The notes beneath the pieces were generated by a model, which saw only the letters and a list, made by a program, of their open reading frames with translations, was not told the origin of the DNA and did no database searches. Both the position numbers and the translations under genes were made by a program. From a virus, in the IMG/VR virus record IMGVR_UViG_3300017963_001692, positions 1 through 28,032 of that record: a DNA stretch of 28,032 bases. One strand, written 5' to 3'. Positions 21,192 through 28,032 of this stretch are shown piece by piece; the stretch's first letter is position 1; every line of letters begins with the position of its first letter.

Positions 21192-24100
21192 TGGCTAAAA
21201 AAAAGAAAAAGAAATTAAGACCTGGTGAATCCTATACAAGAGAGAATAGACCACCTGGAGTTTCTAAAAGAGAATGGGACGAGGCTAGACGTAAAGAAGG
21301 TTTAGATCCACGTGCTAAATTCTTTGAAGACCCAGCTAAAAGACGTCAAGCTCAATTATCTCAAAAAGAAAAGGAAGAAGCAGAGAGATTTGTAGAGGAA
21401 TACCAAAGACAGCAAGTCAGACAACCTGACGCTATTCAGCAACCCCAACAACCGCAAAGTCCCTTTCAAATTCAACCTCAAGCTACCCCATTTCAAGTTC
21501 AACAACCTCAGATGAGTATGGCTCTAACCCCAGAAGAACAGGAACAAGCTGATAGATTTACTAATGAACTTAAAAATGTTCAAGAAAGAATATCTCAATT
21601 AGACCCAGATGTTAGTTGGGAAGATGCTGCTATGCAATTAAGAGAACAGGGAGTTAATGTTGAAAGAGGTAGTGTAGCAGATATGGTTTTAAATAGAACT
21701 TTTCAACCTAAAGGATTTGATAGATACACTCAAGCTTTAGAAAAGGAAGAAGAAGCAGAACAAGATAAAGGACTGCTTCAAAGATTTAAAGAGTTTGGTA
21801 GAGAAAAAATAGTTCCAGCTATGGAAAGATTTGAGAAAGCTACTGGCAGAGAAAAGTTAGAAAAAATAAAAGGAGTTCGTGGTAAAGTAGCTGAATTTTT
21901 AACTGAACCAACAGAAGAAGCAAAACAAGCTGATATAGAAACAGAAAAAAAATTAGATGAAGTCAAGAAAAGATTTGAAGCTGGAGAATTAACAGAAGAA
22001 GAATATGCTAAAGAATTTAAAAAAGTAGGGTTACCTTTAAGAGGTGCTGCTGAAACTGCTGTAAGTTTCGCTGAAATTGGAGGAATAAAAAATATATTTA
22101 GGCAAGGAATAAAAAAAGCTATAAAGGCTACAACTAAAAAACAAGCTGGAGAGGCTCTTATTGAATTAGGTCTTAAAAAGACAGAACAAAATATATCAAG
22201 AGTAGTTAAAGCAAAAAATGCTCAAACAATAGAGGATTTAATTAAAATTTCTCAAAAAAATGAAACCATAGCTAACAGACTTACAAATAAAAGAGAAGAG
22301 ATAATGGATTTCGTAGGCGAAGGTAAAATGGATTTAGAAGACTCACTAGATGCAGACTTTATTGTTGAAAGACTTAAAGGTGAGAAACCTAGTTCAGAAG
22401 ATTTACAAGCAGGTGAGGAATTTCTTAAAAAACTAGAAGACTTAAAAGTAGCTAGAAAAAAAGAAGCAGCTAAACAAGTAGAACTAGATAAAATAGGAAT
22501 AGCTAAAAGAGAAGCAGAGACTCTAAAGAAAGAAAAAGCAGTATCAGAAGTTAAGGAGTTTATTGAAGGTAAACCTAAAGCAATAGAATCAGACATAGCT
22601 AAAGCTAAAGCAGAAGGTAAGAGCTTTGATGAGTTTGTGAATTATTTGCCAGTTGGTGGTAGAGGAAGACAATATGGAAAAGGAGAAGCGTTCCATTTTG
22701 TTGAGAATAAAAAAACTCTCAGCGAGTTATCGGATGTTGAGTTAAAAGAAATTGGATTTGAGAAAGGATTACCAAGTGAGATAATATTGTATAGAGGTTC
22801 GCCTGATAAAAATCTTGTTCCAGGAGATTTTCTTTCTACTGTAAGAAATATGGCTGGGCAATATGGAGGGGGAAACTTAAGAAAGTATAAACTAAAACCA
22901 ACTGAAATTACAGCCACACCTGGAAACAGTAAGACTATATTTCTTTATAAAGGTGATATAGATAAAACCAAATCCCAACTTAAACAACTATGGGATAAAT
23001 CTAAAACTCCTACAGAATTTATCAAACCTAAAGAAAGAGGATTCATTAGAACAGTTAAGGAAGCTAAAAAAACACCAGAAGCTATAAAAAAAGGTGTAAG
23101 TAGTGAATACGACAGAATAACTAATCCTGAAACACTAAAACAAGCTAGAACTACAATAGCTGAAGATTTTGAAGGAGCAGTTGCAAGAGCTAAGAAGGAA
23201 ACTGCACTAACTACTAAGATTCAAGCTGAATCTTTAGAGCTTATAGAAGAACTCCAAGCTAAAGGAAGATATGACGATGCTATTGATATTATTGAAAAAA
23301 TGTCTGAAAGAGCAACTGAAGGTGGACAAGCTACTCAAATATTAGCTGCGTATAATCGTTTAACACCAGAAGGAGTTGTTAAGTTTGCTAGTGATACTAT
23401 AAGAAAGGCAAGAAAGGCTAGTCCTAGTAAGTATGGCAATTTAAAATTAAGTTCAAAAGACGCTAATAGACTTAGAAGAATGGCTAAAAAATTAGAAGGA
23501 CTTACTGGTGATGAGAGAATAGATGCTACTAGAGAAATGTTAGATGAAATATCAAGACTTGTTCCAACTCCAACAGCTAGAAAAATTACAACACTTTGGA
23601 AAGCTGGATTACTTACTGGAATTAAAGGAGCAGTTGGGGGTAATACAGTTGGAAATACAACTATGGCTGGTTTAAAGAAATTATCTGATGCTCCAAGTGC
23701 TACGATCGACACAGCTATTTCAACATTTACAGGAAAGCGAGCAAAAGCCTTTACTATGAGAGGTATGTTAGGTGGTTTTGGAGAAGGAATACAGGAGGGA
23801 CTTAAAAACTTAAAAAAAGGAGTAGGAGCTCAAGAATTAGCGACTAAACTTGATTATAAAAAAGCTTTCTTTTCAAAAACTAAACTAGGAAAAGCAGCTC
23901 AAGAATATACAGATTTTGTATTCAATTTTTACTCAGCAGCTGACAGACCATTCTATCATTCAGCACTTAAAAATAATCTCTACGAATTAGCAGAGGTAGA
24001 AGCTAAAAATAAAGGATTAGTGGGAGATGCAGCGGAGAAATTTATAGACGATTTAGTTAAATCTCCAACTGATGAAATACTTACTAAAGCTCACGATGAA

Positions 24101-25555
24101 GCTCTTAATAATGTTTTCCAAAACAAGAACTTAGTAGGACAAGGTCTATCAGGATTAAAAAAAGGAATAAAAACAGGAGATACAGCAGTAGGAGAAATAG
24201 CAAGCGAAGGACTATTACCTTTTACAGGTGTTCCGTCATCTATTGCAACAGCAGTGCATAATTACTCTCCAACTGGAGCAGTAGCAGGTGTTTGGAAAGC
24301 TATAAATTCAGCTAAGAATGGTGGATTTACTCAAGCAGCCCAAAGAGAATTAGCAGACGCACTAGGAAAATCTATAACTGGAACTGGTTTAATTTGGCTT
24401 GGAATGAAATTAACTAATTCAGGTCAAATGACACTTGGTTATCCAAAGGATGCTGGAGAAAGGTCATTATGGGAAAAAGAAGGAAAACAACCTTACTCAA
24501 TTAAAATAAATGGTAAATGGCGTTCTTTAAATTATACTGGACCAATAATGTCATTATTAACTCTAGGAGGAGCAATTAAAGAAGAAGGTTTAGCAAAAGG
24601 AATTTTAACTGGAGTCGGAGCTATATTAGGAAGTTCTCCACTTCAAGGAGTTCAAGGATGGATGGATGCAGTAACCGATCCACAAAGATATGGAGATAGT
24701 TATGTTAAAAATCAATCTAGTTCTATTATACCTACTATTGTTAAAGATATTGCAGTAGCGTTAGATGCAACAGATAGAGAAAAAAATACTATAACAGAAG
24801 CTATACAGGCTAAGATTCCAGGACTTAGAAATATGTTACTACCTAAACGAGATATAACAGGAGAAGAAATTGAGAGGAAAACTGGACCAGCTGGAGCTAT
24901 AATTGACCCTTTTAAATCTAGTAAAGCAAAAACTGATTCAATGACATCAGAGCTAAGAAGATTACAAGACGCTGGCTTTGGACCAACACTAGCTAAGTTA
25001 AGCGAAGATGTTTATGTAAATGGCAAAAAAATAGAACTATCACCAGAAGAATTAGATACATACGAAAGAGTTAGTGGAACTTTAGTAAAAACATTATTAC
25101 CAGAAATGATGGAATTAGATTATTACAAAGGACTTGATGACGAAGGCAAGAAAGATATGATAAATGATGTTATAAATTCTATTCGTAAATCTGCTAGAGC
25201 TGAATTATTTGGAGGTGAAGCTCCTAACTTAGAAGCACAGGAAACTATAAAAGGTCGTGCTAATTATGAAAAAATTCAATCATTATATGATGCAGGAAAA
25301 GAAAAAGAAGCCGATGCTCTAGTAGAGAAAATGTCTAATAAAGAATATGCTGCTTATACTTCAGCAAAAACTTCAGCAAAAAGGAGAAAAACAGAAGCAA
25401 CTCAAGAAAAATATAAAAGCCAAGTCGATCAACTTGTAAAATTATATTCAACTGGTGAATATAAAGGAGAGGATGCGATATTAAATACAATACCAGACGA
25501 AGATTTACCAGCAGTTATGTCGAAAGTAAAAAGCCAATTAAAATATTATGACTAA
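21191..25555 (+). CDS. Giant multidomain virion protein, ejection/internal core type, with possible ADP-ribosyltransferase-like segment
   Basis: The 1454-residue protein starts with a basic segment (MAKKKKKKLRPGES) and a Pro/Gln-rich stretch at about 75-112. Long charged helices follow. Around 530-575 lies ILYRGSPDKNLVPGDFLSTV, then NMAGQYGGG and YKLKPTEI. This is the pattern (YRG, S-T-x, later strand) of ADP-ribosyltransferase-like domains in phage virion proteins; R535 and S549/T550 would be the key residues. Residues about 640-735 (ATEGGQATQILAAYNRLTPE) and 1080-1120 (GYPKDAGERSLWEKEGKQ, then YSIKINGKWRS) resemble large polyvalent protein associated domains. Hydrophobic Gly/Ala stretches near 810-830, 1060-1075 and 1110-1150 could insert into a membrane during ejection. 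Not a classic tape measure. The last 8 bases overlap the next gene. Confidence 0.68.
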   Translation: MAKKKKKKLRPGESYTRENRPPGVSKREWDEARRKEGLDPRAKFFEDPAKRRQAQLSQKEKEEAERFVEEYQRQQVRQPDAIQQPQQPQSPFQIQPQATPFQVQQPQMSMALTPEEQEQADRFTNELKNVQERISQLDPDVSWEDAAMQLREQGVNVERGSVADMVLNRTFQPKGFDRYTQALEKEEEAEQDKGLLQRFKEFGREKIVPAMERFEKATGREKLEKIKGVRGKVAEFLTEPTEEAKQADIETEKKLDEVKKRFEAGELTEEEYAKEFKKVGLPLRGAAETAVSFAEIGGIKNIFRQGIKKAIKATTKKQAGEALIELGLKKTEQNISRVVKAKNAQTIEDLIKISQKNETIANRLTNKREEIMDFVGEGKMDLEDSLDADFIVERLKGEKPSSEDLQAGEEFLKKLEDLKVARKKEAAKQVELDKIGIAKREAETLKKEKAVSEVKEFIEGKPKAIESDIAKAKAEGKSFDEFVNYLPVGGRGRQYGKGEAFHFVENKKTLSELSDVELKEIGFEKGLPSEIILYRGSPDKNLVPGDFLSTVRNMAGQYGGGNLRKYKLKPTEITATPGNSKTIFLYKGDIDKTKSQLKQLWDKSKTPTEFIKPKERGFIRTVKEAKKTPEAIKKGVSSEYDRITNPETLKQARTTIAEDFEGAVARAKKETALTTKIQAESLELIEELQAKGRYDDAIDIIEKMSERATEGGQATQILAAYNRLTPEGVVKFASDTIRKARKASPSKYGNLKLSSKDANRLRRMAKKLEGLTGDERIDATREMLDEISRLVPTPTARKITTLWKAGLLTGIKGAVGGNTVGNTTMAGLKKLSDAPSATIDTAISTFTGKRAKAFTMRGMLGGFGEGIQEGLKNLKKGVGAQELATKLDYKKAFFSKTKLGKAAQEYTDFVFNFYSAADRPFYHSALKNNLYELAEVEAKNKGLVGDAAEKFIDDLVKSPTDEILTKAHDEALNNVFQNKNLVGQGLSGLKKGIKTGDTAVGEIASEGLLPFTGVPSSIATAVHNYSPTGAVAGVWKAINSAKNGGFTQAAQRELADALGKSITGTGLIWLGMKLTNSGQMTLGYPKDAGERSLWEKEGKQPYSIKINGKWRSLNYTGPIMSLLTLGGAIKEEGLAKGILTGVGAILGSSPLQGVQGWMDAVTDPQRYGDSYVKNQSSSIIPTIVKDIAVALDATDREKNTITEAIQAKIPGLRNMLLPKRDITGEEIERKTGPAGAIIDPFKSSKAKTDSMTSELRRLQDAGFGPTLAKLSEDVYVNGKKIELSPEELDTYERVSGTLVKTLLPEMMELDYYKGLDDEGKKDMINDVINSIRKSARAELFGGEAPNLEAQETIKGRANYEKIQSLYDAGKEKEADALVEKMSNKEYAAYTSAKTSAKRRKTEATQEKYKSQVDQLVKLYSTGEYKGEDAILNTIPDEDLPAVMSKVKSQLKYYD

Positions 25556-27167
25556 ATTTCATCCTGAAAAAGGAGAACTAACAAAAAAAGGGAGAAAATT
25601 TAATCCACTAACAAATAAAGTGGAAGATGTTTATGTTGATAAAACAGGTAAGGAGCATAAACTTGATGGAACTGAAAGACCAACAAAGGAATTGGATGAT
25701 ATTGTTGCTGAAATAAAAAACACATCAAAACGAAAACGAGAAATAAAAAAAGGAAATATGGAAATGGCTAAGAACAGGCTAGATTCTTATTTGAAAAAAA
25801 GAAAAGAAAAGAAAACCGAAAAAGACGACAAGGAAAAGAAACATTCTGAACTTAAAGAGGTTTTAGAAAAGATACCAGAAGCTATAGAAAAAAAAGAAGT
25901 AAAATCTGAAATTAAGGTTAATAATTTGAAATCAGAGCTATCAGATGTAGTTCAGAAGCTCAAAATTGAGCTACAAGCCCTTAAAACAGAAGAAGTGGAC
26001 TTAACCCCCATTGAATCAAAATTAGACCTTATAGCGTCAAAAATAAAATCACCAGAAAAACAAAAATTTACAGACTACACTTCTTTACTAAAAGATATTA
26101 AAAAGAGTTTACCTGATAATGTCGATACATCAAAGATAGAATCTTTATTGAAAGACATTAAAGAAAGACCTCAATTTGAGATACCAGAGAAACTGATCAA
26201 GAACGATAGAATTAAAGTAGAAGTTGATAGAATCTCTATGGGAGGAGCAGGTGGAGCTACTGGAACAGGATTAGCTACTTCAGATAATCAAACAGATGGT
26301 TCTCAAAAAACACAGATAGTTGATGGTGGTGGAGATGTAGCTGATGTTATTGATACTAATGGGAGTAATGGTTTAGTTACTATAAGTCCTGGACACGTTA
26401 GCACAGATAATAGCACAGCAGACACTTTATCAGCAGACGCAACTTATACTGGAGATTGGGAAGATATAACTAATTTTGGAATAATAGTTGTTACATTAAA
26501 TGCAAGCCACGCTTCAGCAACAGACGGATTAGAAATAGATTTTTCTTCAGACGGAACAAATATTGACTCTACTGATAATTTTACAATCCCAGCAACAACA
26601 GGAAAGACTTTTAGTTTTCAAACTGCATCACAATATTTTAGAGTTAAATATACCAATGGAGGAGATGATCAAACATATTTTAGACTTCAAACTATTTTAA
26701 AACCTTATTATGTGAAACCTAGTTCACATAGAATACAAGACTCAATAATAGACGATGATGATGGAGAACTAAATTTATCGGTTTTAAAACTTAGAACAGC
26801 GGCAGATAATTATGTAAGTGGTGCGGCAACATCAGCAGGAAACTTTAAAGTAAGTGTTGAAGAATATGAATCTGACGCAAATCCTATTAGAAGTGATTTA
26901 GAGGGAAATGGATATGTAACAATCGGAACATCAGAAGTAGAGCTAACTTTTACAGGAGAAACTCACCACGTTCACTTAGAAAGTAAAACAACAAACACAG
27001 GGACAATTTGGATAGGTAAAACTGGCATAACTAATACAGGCGGAAATGCCTATGCCTCCCTACAACCAGGAGAATCAATAGACATACCTTATAATGATTC
27101 AGATAACGCTTTATACGCTATAAGTGATACAGCTGATCAATCATTATTAAAGGGTGCATTATTATAA
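25548..27167 (+). CDS. Tail fiber / appendage protein with coiled-coil N-terminus
   Basis: The 539-residue protein has three parts. Residues 1-115 are very basic and helical (NRLDSYLKKRKEKKTEKDDK). Residues about 115-220 form a coiled coil (NNLKSELSDVVQKLKIELQA). From about 230 a Gly-rich hinge GGAGGATGTGLATSDNQ leads to beta domains. The first (TADTLSADATYTGDWEDITN, LEIDFSSDGTNIDSTDNF) is a beta-sandwich module shared by many phage virion proteins. The last (TTNTGTIWIGKTGITNTGG, SLQPGESIDIPYND) is another common module. It likely attaches to the virion by its N-terminal part. It overlaps the upstream gene by eight bases. Confidence 0.68.
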   Translation: MTKFHPEKGELTKKGRKFNPLTNKVEDVYVDKTGKEHKLDGTERPTKELDDIVAEIKNTSKRKREIKKGNMEMAKNRLDSYLKKRKEKKTEKDDKEKKHSELKEVLEKIPEAIEKKEVKSEIKVNNLKSELSDVVQKLKIELQALKTEEVDLTPIESKLDLIASKIKSPEKQKFTDYTSLLKDIKKSLPDNVDTSKIESLLKDIKERPQFEIPEKLIKNDRIKVEVDRISMGGAGGATGTGLATSDNQTDGSQKTQIVDGGGDVADVIDTNGSNGLVTISPGHVSTDNSTADTLSADATYTGDWEDITNFGIIVVTLNASHASATDGLEIDFSSDGTNIDSTDNFTIPATTGKTFSFQTASQYFRVKYTNGGDDQTYFRLQTILKPYYVKPSSHRIQDSIIDDDDGELNLSVLKLRTAADNYVSGAATSAGNFKVSVEEYESDANPIRSDLEGNGYVTIGTSEVELTFTGETHHVHLESKTTNTGTIWIGKTGITNTGGNAYASLQPGESIDIPYNDSDNALYAISDTADQSLLKGALL

Positions 27168-28032
27168 TGAAACAAAGTTTTAAAAATTCAATTACTCAAA
27201 TAGGATCAAGAATACCAGTCGGGACTTCAGGTTCTGTTCTTTTTGTTGATGCAAATGGAAAACTTGCACAAGATAACACTAATTTATTTTGGGATGCGGT
27301 AAATAAGAGATTAGGATTAGGAACAACAACTCCAGATACGACATTACATATTCAAGATTCAACTCCTACTTTAACAATAGCGAATGATAATGTTAATCAA
27401 TTTGAAAGTGGGAGGGTTAGATTTCAAGAGGATAGCACATATCTTCAAGGTGGATATATTCATTATGATGGTTCAGGAAATAAATTTTATATTGGAACAC
27501 ACAACGCACAGGATAATACCGTTGGTAATGATATTGATTTAATAGAAATGACTAGGGCAGGACAAGTAACAATAAACTCAATTCCTTCAACAATATTGAA
27601 TACAAGAGAAATATACCACGAGGGAGGAGATGGTATAAATGCTTTATTTTTCACTACTGCTTATGGTGCTGCACCAGCTTTGAACACAAGACACGCAAGA
27701 GGGACAAAATCAAGCCCAACGGCAACTCAATCAGGAGATGCAATATTTTTCACAGGAGGGAGAGGTTATGGAACTACTGGATTTGCAGGAGGAAGTAGAA
27801 TTTATATAAAAGGGGAAGCAACACAGAACCAGACAGACGCAGCCCAGGGTAATAAGATGAGTTTTTGGACAACTCCCAACGGAACTAATGCAGCAACTGA
27901 AAAGATGACTATTTTAGATGATGGAAATATTGGAATAGGAACAACAACTCCAGACGAAAAGTTAGAAGTAAATGGAAATATAAGAACATCATCTGATAAT
28001 GATAAGGTTATTTTCGGAACAGGAAAAGACGC
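27167..28032 (+). CDS. Tail fiber protein, 5' part (runs past the window end)
   Basis: The start overlaps the previous stop (TAATG) and the frame stays open to the last base, giving at least 288 residues. It opens MKQSFKNSITQIGSRIPVGT, then SVLFVDANGKLAQDNTN. The repeat phrase GLGTTTPDTTLHI returns near the end as GIGTTTPDEKLEVNGNI, the well-known pattern of long fibers that often end in an S74-type intramolecular chaperone. The 17-base sequence behind this phrase occurs exactly at 27320-27336 and 27938-27954. Between them is a beta-rich region with AGGSRIYIKGEATQNQTD. The C-terminal domain is outside the window. Confidence 0.75.
   Translation, partial: MKQSFKNSITQIGSRIPVGTSGSVLFVDANGKLAQDNTNLFWDAVNKRLGLGTTTPDTTLHIQDSTPTLTIANDNVNQFESGRVRFQEDSTYLQGGYIHYDGSGNKFYIGTHNAQDNTVGNDIDLIEMTRAGQVTINSIPSTILNTREIYHEGGDGINALFFTTAYGAAPALNTRHARGTKSSPTATQSGDAIFFTGGRGYGTTGFAGGSRIYIKGEATQNQTDAAQGNKMSFWTTPNGTNAATEKMTILDDGNIGIGTTTPDEKLEVNGNIRTSSDNDKVIFGTGKD

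Noticed and set aside
22252-23712. Several - strand frames of 90-125 codons opposite the giant virion gene, and others opposite groEL
   Set aside because: Ser/Leu/Phe-rich translations are the usual shadow of AT-rich, Lys/Glu-rich genes. No ribosome site, family pattern or - strand promoter supports them.
21191-25555. Tape-measure protein
   Set aside because: The protein is not a continuous coiled-coil repeat, and the adaptor/nozzle layout with no tail tube or sheath gene points to a short tail and an ejection protein instead.
1-28032. Alternative genetic code (TAG or TGA reassigned), as in some phages
   Set aside because: All three stops end recognisable proteins at the expected length, for example TGA at 3756-3758, TAG at 15669-15671 and TAA at 12626-12628.

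Overview
The window looks like part of the genome of an uncultivated, AT-rich, tailed double-stranded DNA phage, most likely with a short (podovirus-type) tail. All genes lie on the + strand and are packed with ATGA or TAATG stop/start overlaps. The genetic code is standard, since TAA, TAG and TGA all end recognisable genes. The structural genes run in the classic order: terminase small subunit, terminase large subunit, P22-like portal, scaffold, HK97-fold capsid, adaptor, nozzle, fibers and ejection proteins. No integrase, repressor, tRNA, CRISPR array, insertion sequence or replication gene is visible. The host cannot be named. The two best promoters match the bacterial sigma70 consensus, and most starts lack a strong Shine-Dalgarno sequence.

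Left part (1-10629): the 3' end of a SAM synthetase gene and a tiny membrane protein come first. A near-consensus promoter (372-400) with a structured leader follows. It reads into a continuous operon of surface-glycan-type enzymes: a PseB-like UDP-sugar dehydratase, five glycosyltransferase genes (one a tandem fusion), a radical SAM/SPASM-like enzyme, a NodB-type deacetylase, a class I methyltransferase and a GalE-like epimerase. A shortened but apparently active-site-complete GroEL (3755-5209) and a short GroES (7853-8098) sit among these genes, 2.6 kb apart. This is unlike the bacterial groESL layout. SAM synthetase, the methyltransferase and the radical SAM enzyme all make or use SAM.

Boundary (10471-10706): a small DUF2292-like gene carries a strong extended -10 promoter inside its 3' end. 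A rho-independent terminator lies about 45 nt past the expected transcription start, directly ahead of the packaging and structural genes. This layout fits attenuation or antitermination of late genes, or a small terminated RNA.

Right part (10707-28032): two small basic proteins, TerS, TerL, portal, two small overlapping genes, scaffold, major capsid protein, a zinc-ribbon protein, an SU10-like tail adaptor, a beta-propeller-like nozzle, a fiber or receptor-binding candidate and a 74-residue fiber-type protein. These are followed by a Gln-rich virion protein and a 1454-residue ejection-type protein with a possible ADP-ribosyltransferase-like segment. Two more fiber genes end the window, the last cut by the window edge.

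A genome-wide compositional signal crosses both halves. I found no CATG and no GTAC on reading. His codons before a G-initial codon are CAC, and Val codons before a C-initial codon avoid GTA. This suggests long-term selection against these two tetramers, possibly from host restriction. No stretch longer than about 130 bases lacks a gene.
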